Origin: Gadus chalcogrammus
Taxonomy: Eukaryota; Chordata; Actinopteri; Gadiformes; Gadidae
Length of the DNA stretch: 64,000 bases
Direction of reading: 5' to 3'
Assembly: GCF_026213295.1 (NCBI RefSeq)
Contig: NC_079420.1
Coordinates: 8,776,311 to 8,840,310 of the forward strand
Both the position numbers and the translations under genes were made by a program. Shown piece by piece: positions 11,007 to 26,118 of the stretch. The notes under the pieces are model-generated. The model had not been told where the DNA came from. It worked only from the letters and a program-made list of their open reading frames with translations, and did no database searches. Within the stretch, counting starts at the first letter, position 1, and each line of letters starts with the position of its first letter.

Positions 11007-13070
11007 AAGCATTTCATTATGTAAATGCTACGTTTTATACTGACATTTAATAACATATGGAGACAAGCAGCTTAAAGTTTTCTTGCAATGGGCTTGGACA
11101 CACTTGTTTACATGATAAGCATGAGGCAATCTTCCCTCATGATGCATGAATGTGTAATAATTTACTAATTTAGATTTGATATCACTGTTGTGAACTGTGA
11201 AAGGTTTGTAAACTCGAAGATATAGTGAATGAAACACGAGTGTTTGAGTTCCTCATCAAGGTTACCATTCTCTTGTTGGAAAACGAATGAATATTATTTT
11301 ATTATGCTCTAGAATTACAATGCTATGCCCCTGGGACATCTTGAACCCAAACAATAATGAATTCTGTGTATTTGTAGACTTTGGTTGCCTACTTAGCAAT
11401 TTGAGGCAGTAAAGCCTGAGGGGAAGAGACAGAGGAACAATAACATATTCTTGAAATCCCCTTGCTCTCAATTGCAATTCTCTAAATAAATGACAGTTTA
11501 ATGCCCTTTATGGACATTTTTAAAGAAGACTTTATATGTAGCCGTCTATCATTCGGTTTTAAAGTTGATTTTGCTATTAAAAAGCAACATATTCCTTTAC
11601 CATTGCTGCTTACTGTTAACACTCATTGCAAAACAATTTATTCTAATAAGAAGATCTATTATACCGGTTGTCATTGCTTATCCACATTGACTGTTTATTT
11701 GACGTTGGTCTATCTATAGGAATATTTCAATTTTATTTCACTAATGTAAGTATAATTTCCAATCAAAGTATCAGTACATGTAATAGTTGGCCTATGGAGT
11801 GCTATAAGGAAAGTAATTGACATCTTAACAACAGTAGGCTTTGGGCTGCTTTTATATTTGAGATAATCCCAATTGTGAAAATTGTTACCAAGTGAAACAA
11901 AATGGTTCCCAATGTATTTTGCTTGTGAAACAAATTTGGCGACCTTACTGCCTAGTTCAGTAAATAAGACAACCATCAATCATTCAAAAGAAGTATCATG
12001 GTGCGTTCTGGACATGTGGGATAAAAGAAAAAGGTGGGAAAGATTCTCATATCATGGAGAATACCCTTTCCATAGCAAAGCATTGAACAATTTAAGAACA
12101 ATGTGAATGATTACAACAGAATTTCATCACAATTTTGTTACATTACGAGAGAAAACCCATTGATGTAGGCTTTCTGTGTGTTCAGGTGCCTCCATATTCT
12201 ACCAACTTAGCCGGATAAAAATTGACCTTACGGAAACACACAAAATACCTAGTTGTCATTAATTACCAGTAAAATGTTGCTCCTGTATTTATAGTTGGTT
12301 CTCATAATTCACGCATCCATCGTATTAACAATTTGGAAGATGGAGATTACGACAACCTCCGTTGGACGTGAACGCAGCACGAGTCCGTTCCCTTCGGACT
12401 GGTCGGAGGAGATCTACGTTGGTGGTCGACCGGCGGCACTGGTATCACCGTTTGCTCACTTTCTGGGTGTGCAGTTTTCAATGTCTTTAGTTAACATGAG
12501 TCAGAACCAGTGTTGGACTCCCTGAGCCTGTGTGTTTAACTCGGGTGAGTACTATTTAAAGTGTTAAACCTTGATATTGTGAGGGCTGCACCTGCCGTGG
12601 TGCACTGGCCCAAACTTTCTGCACTGTGGTTCACTGTTCGCTGCTTAGGTAATAAGCATGACCTGGTTAATAGATAACGTTCACTTTACCATGGTCCAGA
12701 TCGGAATTAGAAACGGGAACACACTATCGTCCAAATACTTTCATGAACATTGCAAATGTTTGATTCCGTCCATGTGGGATTATTACAATAGTTTGACGGT
12801 TCTGGTGTTTCTCTGTTTAAAAGAGAATACTGGGCGTACTTTTCTCTGCTCGCAAATGTTGTGAATTAATTCAAATACTACAGAGTTTAGGGGGTTGGTT
12901 GTGGCTTTGTCATGAACTGACCGCTTCACTGGTGTCATGAAAACGTTTTGACGTGATGACAATCCGTCAACGTGATGATTTGACTTGGTGCTGCGTGTTG
13001 GGAGAGATGTTCCTCTGGTGCCAAGCCTACCTGCATTGTTTCCTGCTGGACATGAAGTCTCTAGGGTGAC
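11007..13070. other. AT-rich stretch without a recognised gene
   Basis: The only departure from AT-rich sequence is a more CpG-containing segment at 12340-12540 that ends near a donor-like GGTGAGTACT (12544). Its open frame (SPFPSDWSEEIYVGG...) resembles nothing I recognise. Confidence 0.4.
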
Positions 13071-13074
13071 TCAT

Positions 13075-13202
<128 letters not shown>

Positions 13203-13828
13203 TAACACACACACATTAACAAACAAAAACACACATTAACAAACACCCACACACACACTCACACAATAATCGCCTGTGTATCTGTGGCGCTTGCTGTTAT
13301 CCTGGAGGCAGAAGGCTACTCTGATAAGCGTGTGGGGATGATGAAATGAGACAATGTCCATTCAGACATCTCATGGTGATGTCATACCCAGTTCTCCTCT
13401 GAGCGAACATCGTTTCTCCCTCCCAGAGCTGGAGTATCTGGATCGGATCTCCAGATCGAATTGTGTCCAGGCGGGTGTCTGGTTTAGTTTTGGGTGTCGA
13501 CCATACACTTAATGTAAGGGGCGAGTATAGGCTACTACTTCCTGGCTTCAGGCCTCTGTGAAACCAGCCAGAGAAATTAACGAGGTACGCATTCAAATCT
13601 TTTACGACGTGCACACACATCGTAAAAGTCAATAGGGCATAGTAAGGTTTACTTTATCAAACAATTGACTGCACTCTGTACAATTTCTAATCTCTCGAGA
13701 TAACAATACATTACATGCGTTGCCAACAATACTTTAATACAACCATTATAATTGTTGTGTCATTATAAAACCGTCAAACTATTGTTAAATAGCAGAGTGT
13801 TGATTATCAATACTGTTATCGATGATGG

Positions 13829-14060
13829 TAAATGGACTGCATTTAAACAACGCTTTTCTAACCAGTGGTCGCTCAAAGCGCTTTACAATATTGCCTAATA
13901 TTCGGCCATTCATGCGCAAATTCACAGCTGTGTCAACCATGCAATCCGACAGCCAGTTAGGGTAAGGTGTTTGCTCAGGGACACCTCGAAACTCTTACAC
14001 TGGAGCCGGGGATCAAACTAGCAACCTTCCAGTTACCAGCCTCCTGAGCCACATGCTGGA
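13829..14060. repeat. SINE-like dispersed repeat, copy 1
   Basis: Starts AAATGGACTGCATTTAAACA and contains CTAACCAGTGG.CGCTCAAAGCGCTTTACAATATTG. It ends near CCTCCTGAGCCACATGCTGG. This is a very common fish element. A diverged second copy is at 41828-42069. I see no target-site duplication. Confidence 0.75.
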
Positions 14061-14239
14061 CGATAATCCATCATGCCTCTTAAGGCAAACCTCCTTGTTT
14101 AATTAGCTGGCACTACTTTTTACCTGACCACTGATGTCGAATCTCGACACCAGCCCAGGGATCTCAGCCTGTGAGGATGATTCCTCATCCCGGACAGCAC
14201 CTCTGTGGTATTGACCGGATTCCTCAGGACTGGTAACGC

Positions 14240-14600
14240 TGGCTGTCCTCTTCATTACCTGGCAGATCAATCAGGAGGAGTCCAGGCGGCTTCTGGCTCA
14301 TCAGCAGGCCTGTCATAGCCGCGCCACGCACGAGTAATCGGGCCCTTGGCGTGAGCTAAATGCTTTTCTGAGAACCATACCTGTCTCGGCCACCCCGCTG
14401 AGGTATGGTAAGCGAGACCGCGGCCCCCAGACCCTGTATTAGCACACAAACGGCTGCCGCGGAGTGTGGGCTTGATTTGAAAGTGATGAATGGGTTATTT
14501 AGGCTGGGATTACGGCCGTAACACGGGACATGATTAACATCTTTATTCAGGGCATCCGAGGGTTTGTCGTGAATAGTTTTATCTCGGTTACAAATCCGTT
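14240..14600. promoter_or_regulatory. Candidate conserved non-coding element
   Basis: Unique sequence, CpG-containing, with TAAT/ATTA homeodomain cores (AGTAATCG, GATTAACATC), flanked by repeats. This texture is typical of developmental enhancers, but only comparison with other fish could show conservation. Confidence 0.25.
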
Positions 14601-14991
14601 AAGAAACTGAAGCTGCTGTACACACACAGGCATGCATATACACACGCACATGCATGCACTCACTCACACGCATACACACACACAGGCACGCACACACGCA
14701 TTGAAACATGAACCACTTGCATGGGGGTTGAGAACAAGCAATTGTTGTGTTGAGTCGGAGCAAAGTGCCCGAAAAGTGGAATCTGAGCAGGTCATGTTAG
14801 AGCTGGGATCTAGAGTGGGACAGGACCGGGGAAACTGAACTGGGCTCTGTGGTCTGGCAGGCCTCTTGCTTTTGTTCTGTGACTAAACTCACTTCCTCCC
14901 CTCTTTATCCCTTCCATTCCTCTATCTTCCCCTCTTTTGCTTTGCCCTCTATCTCTCCTTGCTACTTTGGTGTTCTTCAGCCACCCTCTTC

Positions 14992-15019
14992 TCTCTCTCT
15001 CTCTCTGTCTCTCTCTGTC

Positions 15020-15107
<88 letters not shown>

Positions 15108-15142
15108 CCCCCCCCCCCCCTCTTCCTCTCTCTCTCTCTCTG

Positions 15143-15226
<84 letters not shown>

Positions 15227-15310
15227 TTCCTCTCTGTCTAACTCTCTCTCCCCCTCCCTCCCTCTTCCTCTCTGTCTAACTCTCTCTCTGTCTCTCTCTC
15301 TCCCTCTCTC
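14992..15310. repeat. (CT)n microsatellite with internal poly-C
   Basis: Two CT blocks (about 14992-15104 and 15126-15222) separated by a run of 16 C and followed by CT/CCCT variants. It is a pure polypyrimidine strand over more than 300 bases apart from scattered G. Confidence 0.95.
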
Positions 15311-15447
15311 TGTGCCTGTTGGGCGTATCCAACATTCATGTGACGTTTTGTCGGGGCACAAAACGAAGTGTTTTTCATTGGACAGCTTTGGTTGGTAACC
15401 ATGGCGATGGTGAATGGCGGCACCACTTCACTTTTCTCTGCCCCTCC

Positions 15448-15481
<34 letters not shown>

Positions 15482-15750
15482 CGCTACGTCAAGCACACAC
15501 AAAGACACACTTGTAGAACGGCAGGTCGCAAGCCAAGAATGTTATTGTTAAGTTTTATTAATGTGTCACTTTTTTTTATCCCCTGTGTAATTTGCAGTTA
15601 CATCACCGCGTCGTAAGAGCCCTGTGTAATTACTGCTTTATGGCCGCTGTGTAAAGTCATCACAGACTCAAGCATTGGCACGGTGACACTTAGATTAAAA
15701 GTTAGCCAGGATTTGTGACTAGTTGTGCGTCTGTTGCGGACGACAGCTGC

Positions 15751-15764
15751 GTCACCCTGGCAAC
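15751..15764 (+). promoter_or_regulatory. Consensus RFX X-box
   Basis: GTCACCCTGGCAAC fits GTNRCCNNRGYAAC at every fixed position. RFX factors regulate ciliary genes, and LRRC56 is ciliary, but this site is 7.6 kb downstream of that gene's end. A weaker GTAACCATGGCGAT is at 15395. Confidence 0.35.
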
Positions 15765-16239
15765 CCCCGTGATGCTTTGAGAAAATGCTGTCCTAGCGCC
15801 GCGACGCTAAGCACAGGGGATACTAATGCGGTGATTGGGTTAGCTGACGGTGAAACATTTAAGCCCTTAATTGCTGTGTTCGGACTAGTAAATAAGCCTT
15901 TGTCATGTTTTTGCGATTGACCTCAAACAAACTCTCCGGTTGTGTGTAACGTTTGCCTGCACGACACAATAAGTGTTCCATGGATTATTGAGCAACCGTG
16001 GGCGGGCTCAGCTCCCTGACACCACAACACGGGCTGGGCTGTGAGAACGGCCATTCTTATTGGGTCTTTCTTTCCACTTGTTCTTCAAGTGTCCTCTTCC
16101 AAGCCCTCTCCCTCTCTCTCTCCCAGCCCGGACCCACCAACCGGCTGGCTGCCCCCTTGGGATTCAGTTTCCACGGCAACCCTCCAAGCACGCTCCAGGC
16201 CCCTCCCTCAGGTGTGCTTTCATCTGAAGACTTGAATGG

Positions 16240-16495
<256 letters not shown>

Positions 16496-16504
16496 CTCTG
16501 TGTC

Positions 16505-18335
16505 TCAAATTCAAATTGAAAAAAGTTTGTTGGCATTGGAAACAAACGTTTACATTGCCAAAGCAGGTGAAAAAGGAATTGAGTAAAATGAAAAAATATC
16601 ATCTCCTGTAAATGGATAAAGTAAAGATATACTGACGTACTCTGTATTTACAGTGTGGAGGATGTGTGCAATCATTGTTAACAGACAAAAAATGTGAAGA
16701 GTAATATTAACCAAAAGGTGTGCTAGTGGTTAAAGTCCAGCGGGCTGAGTCTGTTTATGGAGTTTGTGGTCCTAGGTCACAAATAATGCTGCTGTGATCG
16801 CACGCATTTCACCAAATAGATATGGCAGCATGTGTTAGCATCTTGAGTGTTTAAAGTACTTGTAGGTCTATGTAATCCCTGGGAAGTGTGTGTTACTGAT
16901 GTCTTGGTATGATAGGCAGGAAGTTATGAAGTGCAGCTAAGTTTCCAGTTGGTTTTGTGTGCAGTGGGTAGTTGGTTTGGGGCACAGTCTGTCTTTTCTT
17001 GCGAACCAGGTCTATCTTTGGCGTCTCCTTATGATGGCCAGGCTGTGTCTATGATGAAGTCTATACTATATACCTGGTCTAGGTTTTTCTTAGTTCTGGG
17101 TCAGTCATGGTGGTCTGTATATTCTCAGTTTAGGGACAAGTTGCCAATTTACTCAGTTTTATGGTGGATTCTTTCCAATGTGCCCAATTGTTTTATTTTC
17201 TTATAATTTGGTTTTGCTTGATGATGGTGGTTGTTGTTGGACAGAGTCCCAGGGCAGGCTGGCTAAGGGGTTGTTTATTTTGGGTGTAACTCTCTGTGGG
17301 TCAGGGCCTTGTTGTGGAGCCCGTTGCTGTCTCGTTTCTTCAGGTGCTTATAAAATGATACTGCTCTCTTCTGGATTTTAATATTGATCAGATATCGTCC
17401 CAATTCTGTGCTGCATGCATTATTTTGTGTTTTTCTTTGGACTCTGAGGATAGATTTACAGAATTCTGCATGTGGAGTTTGATTAATGTTTGTTCCATTT
17501 TATAAAATCTTGGTTAGCTTGTTGAGCCAAGACAGAGCCATATGTGTTCTATAACTGCGTCATTTTGAGCCAAATCTTAAGTGGGATGTCTAGTTTGATG
17601 TTTCCTTTAATGGCGTAAAATGCTGTCCTTACCTTGTCTCTTAGCAGGTTATTAATGTTTTTGCCAAGGTAGGTCCAGGTTTTTTTTTGCTCTAGACAGA
17701 GCAACAATGTCTAGGTGGAATTGTTATTTGTGGTGGCTGGGTCTTTTTTCCAATATCATTATTTTAGTTTTACGAAGGTTCACTTTCACTGTCAAGGCCA
17801 ATGTTTGAGAGAAACTGCCGAAGATCTAGGTGCTGCTGTAGGCCGTCTTTGGTTGGGGACTGCAGCCCCAGGTTATCTGGAAACAGCAAACATTTGCTTT
17901 CGGTATCTACCAGTGTTATGCCGGGTGCTACAGACTGTTCTAATGTCCTTGCTGGTTGGTTAATGTATATGTTGAGAATGGGGTCGGACTCAAGCTGCAT
18001 CCTTGTCTCACACCCCGGCTTTGTGGAAAAAAGTCTATCTTGAATTTGTTGTTTACATGTATGGACTTCATGATGTCGTAAGTTTTTCTCCAACACCACT
18101 TCCTATTCATTAAAACAGCAGACCATTATGCAATCTTGAGTCAAAGGCTTTTTTTAAATCCACAAAGCTGGAGAATAGTTAGCTTTTGTTTCGGTTTGTT
18201 TGGTTGTCGATTAGGGTGCTTAGTGTGACTATATGGTCTGTTGTACGATCATTTGGAAAGGAGCCTATTTGTCTTTTTGCTTAAGGCATTATTTTCAGTC
18301 AGGAAATTAAGGGTTCGACTATTTATAATCAGAAT
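16505..18335 (-). mobile_element. Decayed non-LTR retrotransposon (LINE), 3' part
   Basis: Read on the minus strand, broken frames show reverse-transcriptase blocks in order. These are FVDLKKAFDS near 18170-18140; then a GVRQGCxLSP region, here PGCETRMQLESDPILNIYIN, near 18010; then LVDTESKCLLFPDNLGL near 17890, where the family's catalytic (Y/F)ADD has become FPDN; then LSPTKDGLQQHLDL-like sequence. Farther along come LRVQRK (about 17440) and an untranslated tail (TTGGCATTGGAAACAAACG and CATTGCCAAAGCA on the + strand at 16530-16570) that I recognise from fish LINE copies. It is 5'-truncated, with multiple frameshifts, and inactive. I do not assign a clade. Confidence 0.88.
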
Positions 18336-18407
18336 TTGACCAAGGTTGCTGTTGACACAGATCCCACGATATTCTCGGTACTCTCTCTCGCCTCAATTTC
18401 TCTCTCG

Positions 18408-18546
<139 letters not shown>

Positions 18547-18639
18547 TCGTTGCTGTCTCTCTCTCTCTCTCTGTGTGAGTCTCTCCGTGTCTCTCTCTTT
18601 CTGTTCCTCTCTGTATTCCTCTCCCTCTATTTCCCACTT

Positions 18640-20640
18640 TTGTGAGTCTACCTTCAGACTACAGAGAAGTTACATTTCAAACGAGGAAGTTCCTGAATGG
18701 CAGTGACAAAAGGTTTCTGCCTGGAAGGACAGTACAATAAAGTGAAACAGGATCAGTTTACGGGGGCTTTACCTGTGGATGATCCACCAGCCTAGCGAGG
18801 AGGGCGGGTTTCAGACCAAGTGGCCCTGCTGCTTTTCAGCTGGAAGGTTGTCTCTGCCCACGGGACGTTTCACGTTTCTCTTTGTTCACTGAGGCGCAGT
18901 TGTTGACGCTCCCTTGACCCTCGTCCTGGGAGCCTCATGGCTCAGGTAGGGGCCGGGGCTAGATGTGAGGTCATCAGGAGAACTAGGCCTGATGAAACAA
19001 GGTGTAGTGCAGTCAAAGTAGCAATAGCTGCTGGATGATGTCAATGGTCTTTCTGATTCCTATAACTACGATGCACTCTGTCCAGCTGTCGTCTTTCAAT
19101 GATTTGTGCAGAACTTTTGTCGTAACTTTTGTTGTAGCTACTCCAGTTTTGAATATGTGCCTTGATTATTGCAAACAAAGCGCTTCGTTTTTTAAGCAAC
19201 TTTATTAAGTTTACTAAGTAAAAACAATAGGAGTCAGCTTAGCAGGTACCATCCCTTTTAAATGTGTGTAATTGCTTGACGGGGTGAAAATACAGAGGGG
19301 GCATGAAAAAGCAATAAATAACGACGACGGTAGGGGAAAGGCCAGAGCTGTACTTCGGACCCTCATTTGTTTGTATATGACGGATGACTCTTCCGCATAT
19401 TGCTCGTTTTATGCCCCTGATTACCCTGAAGTAATGCCTGAGCCCAGCTGGCTTTGGTTAGGTGAGGGAGAGCTGCTGCCATGAATGTTTTACCGGTTGT
19501 GATGGGCAGCGGTGATGTCATCATTGCTGCCTGACAATCCCCACATTCCTGCTGATGCTTGCTATCTGTTATCTGGGGCCGTGTGGGAGGTGTGTGTGTG
19601 GGGGACAGGCACAGACCTCCGCACATATGGGCTCTGTCTTAGTGCTAATTATTAATCCTGCATGCACACACAGGCGCAGACAGGGCACACACGCACGCGC
19701 GCGCGCGCGCACACACACACACAGAATAACAGAATAACAGACACGCGCAATTGCATGGACACGCGCACACACGGATAAACGCACACACACATACAAAGAC
19801 ACTCATACACGCATAAATGCACACGCACAAATGCACACGCACACAGGGGAGACTCGCACACGCACACACACACAGTCAAGATCTAATTATACAAGCACAC
19901 ACATCATTAATTCAGTCTCAGGCTTGCATCCACTCCAGCACACACTCCAGCCCTGCTAGCAGACGCAGCCAGCATGATAGCCACACTGGCTGTTTCATAT
20001 TGAACAGGTCTGTTAGCCTTTGTCACAGACAAAGGCTTTCCAACATTGATGTCGAACGCCTTCGTTTACAGGGCACACAGTTACATACCGTTTTCACAGC
20101 ATTGAGTTGATACCCTGTAAGCTGTAGGCCCCATCGTAATGCTCTCAGATTCTAGAAGACCGAACTCTTGTCTGCATTTCCCAATAAGCAACCCAAAGGC
20201 ATATTGCTGTCTTTATGTATGTATCGCATTGTAATATTATCCGATTATATCCAATTCACTGTTGTTACGGCGGTATCGCTTTGACTCCTCCACCAACATC
20301 ATCACTAACACAACCACCAACAAGCCCCCCCCCCCCCCCCAACACCACCACCACCACCACCACCCCTCTCAAACGAAGCTCTGCTTTGATCCACCTAAAC
20401 CAGGAGAGAACACACACGGCCAGCCCCCTGCGTCGGAGGCTTTTAAGTGCTATTGTTCCTGCAGGTGTTTGGATAGCCCTTTCCCTGCTGAGGTGGAGAA
20501 CTGGGCCAGCGCGGTGGAGCTAGAGCACTCTCTGGGAACGCGGGAGGGAAGGCTTAAGGTAAAAGTTTCCCAGACACAAAGGGAATGGCTAGGCCTTAAG
20601 GCTGGATCAAACGGAGCAAGCACTCAGCCATACGGGCCCT
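18640..20640. other. Intergenic sequence, no gene recognised
   Basis: Contains a CA/CG-rich imperfect repeat (19660-19880), a poly-C/(CCA)n block (20325-20365), and a unique block at 19430-19600 with TGATGTCATCA and CACATTCC (TEAD-type) motifs that could be regulatory. No supported exon. Confidence 0.4.
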
Positions 20641-20655
20641 GGTGAGGGACGCTGG

Positions 20656-22430
<1,775 letters not shown>

Positions 22431-22439
22431 AGAAGTCGG

Positions 22440-22960
22440 AGGTTGTGTCGGAATGCGAGGAAAAGAAGCTCTCTGGCCGTTCCCGGATCCTCCCACCTGT
22501 CTCTCTGTTTTTAAAAGCCGAACAAAGAGGGAAGAGAGGGGGAGCCAGGAGTAGGACCGGCGGTCGTATGGACTCTTAGCGGGGGAGGGGGGAGCAGACC
22601 TAATTCCATTCAGCCTCAGTCCCCGTGTGTAACGGCCAACAAAGAAACCACTGGTGTCTCTCTCTCTCTCCCACCGCCCTCTCCCCAAACTATTGAATCC
22701 CTGCCAGAAGTGACCGGTCCATCTCTCAGCCCGGGAACCGTCTCCCCTGTCTCCGCTGGGCAGAGCGATGGCCGGCTTCCATCTCCATGGAAAGATTTAT
22801 ACCTCGCGAGTCAAGCTGCTAAGTTATGAGCGAGTGGTGGTCGAAAGGCGCTGGAAGGCCAATCTATCGAGACCTATGGATCCGAGCGCACTCTGCTGCT
22901 CACTCTGTGACGCGATGAGGCAGAGCAGCAGTGCTCAGGCCGGAGTATGAGGATTATCTA
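22440..22960 (+). promoter_or_regulatory. GC-richer promoter-like block
   Basis: CpG content rises relative to the flanks. It has a TTTTTAAAAGCC element near 22510, GGGGGAGGGGGG and CCGGCGGTCG segments, and a short ORF from ATG 22768. It could be an alternative promoter or untranslated exon of a downstream gene such as RASSF7. No donor is convincing, so this is weak. Confidence 0.25.
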
Positions 22961-23104
22961 ATCTTCTTATGGTTTTGGGGCTGTGCTTTTCCTCGGAATT
23001 TCCCATTATATGCTCTCTTTTGCTTTTTTGTGAATGCCGTGGCAGGTGGTGTGTGACGGTGGATGAGGTGGTCATGCAGAAAAGAGGATGATATATGGAT
23101 TTGG

Positions 23105-23200
23105 CATGTGTGGATGGAGGGGTCGGCGTTGGAGGGGGTGGTGGAGGTGCTGGTGGAGGTAGTGGTGGAGGTGCTGTTGGAGGTAGTGGTGGTGGAGGCC
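23105..23200. repeat. GGAGGTG(C/G)TG minisatellite
   Basis: Imperfect 9-15 bp GGT/GGA-rich repeats. Confidence 0.7.
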
Positions 23201-23514
23201 AGGGAGGCGCCCTGAGGAATGCGTGGAAGGTGTCAGCAAGCGCTCTCCGCGTGGATAATCCTTCACGTCAGCCACCCACTGAGTACTCCCCGCGCTCCTC
23301 TCCCCGGCTGTCTGCGTAGCCACAGCCCTGTGTTCTTTAACCCGGGGTCACTCACCTCAAGAGGGCAGGGGGGGGAAAGGGCAAAGGTCGGAGGTAACAG
23401 ACGGTGTGACTGACAACCTAAAGCCTTTCAACTTAACGTTTGGTTGCCTGGGAACAAGAGCGAAGGGGGGGATATTGTTGTTATGGTTAGATAGAGGATA
23501 GAGATGGATAGAGC

Positions 23515-23760
23515 CAGGCCTCATGGACCAGGGTTTAGTTAGACCAGGGTTTATGAACCAGTGTTTATATGGACCAGGGTTTAGTTAGACCAGGGTTACG
23601 ATGGACCAGGGGTTGGATAGTTAGATTTGGGTTTATATGAACCAGGTCTAGATGGCCCCGGATTTGGATGGCTTATGCTTTAGTTAGAACAGGGTTTGGA
23701 TGAACCAGGGGTTCCATGGACCAAGGTTTAGAAGGACCAGGGTTTGGCTGGACCATGGCG
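23515..23760. repeat. GGACCAGGGTTT(AG)-type minisatellite
   Basis: Twelve or more imperfect copies of a 15-18 bp unit, GACCAGGGTTTAGTTA, with variable spacing. Confidence 0.85.
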
Positions 23761-24599
23761 GGGGCGGGTCAGTGCCTTAGGGCGAGACATCATAGCCCGC
23801 AGAGATGCAAAAGGTGTGATTATCAGCGGGGGCCGTCTCGCTGTTGAAGGGTCAACTGGTGGTCCCTATGACGACGCCTCGAGGCGGGGTCAGTGGTGGA
23901 GCGAGACCTGCTTCCTCTCCACTTCAACCCCTCTTAGTTCAGGGCAGGATTTAAGTGGTTTGCCTTGACGGCACAAACACAGCTCTTAGATGTGCCAAAA
24001 GCTTTAGTCTGTTAACTGGGTGAGGTGGGGCCGCTGGTGTGAAGCCACTGGGTGCGTTGGGACTGGGGGCCGTGACTCGGGCTCAGATCATGACGCTGAA
24101 CTTGGGAACTTGATGTCGATCACTTATTTGAGGAGCCAACGCAACGCATCACACTAGGCGTATGTGTTTGTCGAGATGTACGCATGTTCTTATGAAGGCA
24201 AACACAATGGAGCCTGTTGCCAAAGCAGAAGGAACAGACGTCATGTGCATACGTATCGTCTTCCACCTGTGGGTTTCACGTGAAGCAGGGCTGGTTTGTT
24301 GCTGGTTTGAAGCAGGGATGGATTAGTGGGAGGGACCCGACTGGGAAAAAAGGCCCCTTGTCTCTTGCTTAAAGGATGTTTGTGTTGGAGTCCAGCTCTG
24401 GGTGAGCTGCCCAAAGGATAAAGGTGCTTTTAAAAGCATAAAAACAAAGCCATTCACCAGCCTGTCCTATAGCTTCCCATTAAATGTAGGCTGGAGCTCT
24501 ATATCGACTTGCTAGTTCGATCGCAGTCTGCCCTCCTACACTTGACTTTGGGTACATGTGTGCTTTTGAGAAACCGTACAACTCCTCTATGATCAATCT

Positions 24600-24975
24600 C
24601 AAGTTCACACACACACACACACACAAACACTCACACTCACACACACCAAAACATGAATGCATTAAACGTAGAATCAGTATTGATGGAAGACCCCGACCTG
24701 GGGTTGGCCGTGGCCCTGAAGTGTTTGCGTTCTCTGTGACTCGCAGCGTCCAGCTAGTGTACACCTTCAGCTCTGTGGACCGGCAGGGTGCTGTGGACAC
24801 TGGCTGCTGGCTCCTCTTATTTTCCCACAGGGCGTTGTTTGGTTCACACAAACACACACACACGCATGGACGCACGTGGTTACGTTCAAATGCGCACACA
24901 CACACACACGCACACATGCACACACATGCGCAAACACGAGCGCACACACACACGCACACACATTCATGGTCACAG
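24600..24975. repeat. Scattered CA-rich simple repeats
   Basis: Short (AC)n runs with CGCA interruptions, around a unique block at 24660-24840. No gene is evident in 23761-25430. Confidence 0.6.
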
Positions 24976-25619
24976 GCATATGCTTTCGCACACAAACCCA
25001 GTCTTATACAAATACTTGCTCATGGCCACGCCCTCCGTACCTGGTTTGTTGACCATGACCTCATCCCAGGAAGTCCGAGGCATAAAAAAGTCACCTGAGC
25101 GGCCGGTGTGTTATATAATCAGCTGTTCATGTGACTCCGCGACAGGAAGTCTGCTGCCCTGAGTGACAGTGGGACTATTACCATACTGTACTTGTTGCAG
25201 TACTTCTATTACAGCTTACAGGTCTAGTATTACAGGATACGGTACCGATATTACAGGTTACAATACTGCCATTAATGAACCATGTCCTCTTATTCCCCCC
25301 CCCCACACCCCACACCCCACTCATCTTTCCATTTAGTTCGGCGAACTAGTGAAAGGACGAGAGAAGGAGAGAGATTGACAATTTACCTCACTCTTTTCGT
25401 TTATTGTGCTCTGTTATTCCTTTTATATAGAGGGCGGGTGAGAGAGAGAGGGTGAGAGGGAAAGAGAGGGAGGGGGGTGAGTGAGAGAGGAAGGAAGGAA
25501 GAGTGAGAGAAAGGGAGGCGGAGAGAGAGAGGCAAGCACAGACAGAGAAAGGGAGGGGGAGAGGGAGGGAGATTTCTCGTTTTACCTGTGAGAGGGGGAG
25601 GGCCCTGACTGAGAGGGCG

Positions 25620-26118
25620 GGGCTAAGGAGAGTGGAGGAGGGAAGGAATGGGCGGGCTCTTGTCCCAGAGAGTGAGGGGGAGAGAGAGAGAGATAGAGGG
25701 AGAGAGGGAGGGAGGGAGGAGGGGTGGAGCAGGAGAACTCTGGCAGTCTCTCAGATCTCGGTTGCGGTGTAGACGCTCAGGAGAGCCGCATTCCTCAGGC
25801 AGCCACCCAGCCAGCGAGGAAAGGAAAGAAGGAAAGGAGCCGAGGGGAGGGAGGGCTGAGCAGCGGCAGAAGCTCTTTAATCCCCTGTGACCACTGCCTG
25901 CGCTCGAGTCACACACATGCACATTCGTGCGCGCGCACACACACACACAGGCGCACTCACTCGTCGGCTTCCGCACACACAAGTCTCACAACTCACTTCT
26001 GCTCCGTCAGAAGACGAAGGGATTAACCTGGCTGAATGAAGGAGAGGGGCCGGCCGGAAGGACAGATCCGGCAAGAAAAGGTGCTGAAGGGAGAAGGAAA
26101 ACAGAGCCTTTTTCTCCG
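25620..26118 (+). other. Candidate non-coding first exon
   Basis: A block with Sp1-like GGGCGGGC (25650) and GC-rich, CpG-containing sequence ends at the strong donor CCG|GTGAGTAAAG (26119). It contains upstream ATGs but no long frame. RASSF7/RASSF8-family genes have far-upstream untranslated exons, and the next + strand coding gene is RASSF7, so I suggest it may be one of them. The left boundary is approximate. Confidence 0.35.

Noticed and set aside
12295..12525. Possible exon ending at a GGTGAGTACT donor
   Set aside because: The frame has a stop before the donor and resembles no family I know.
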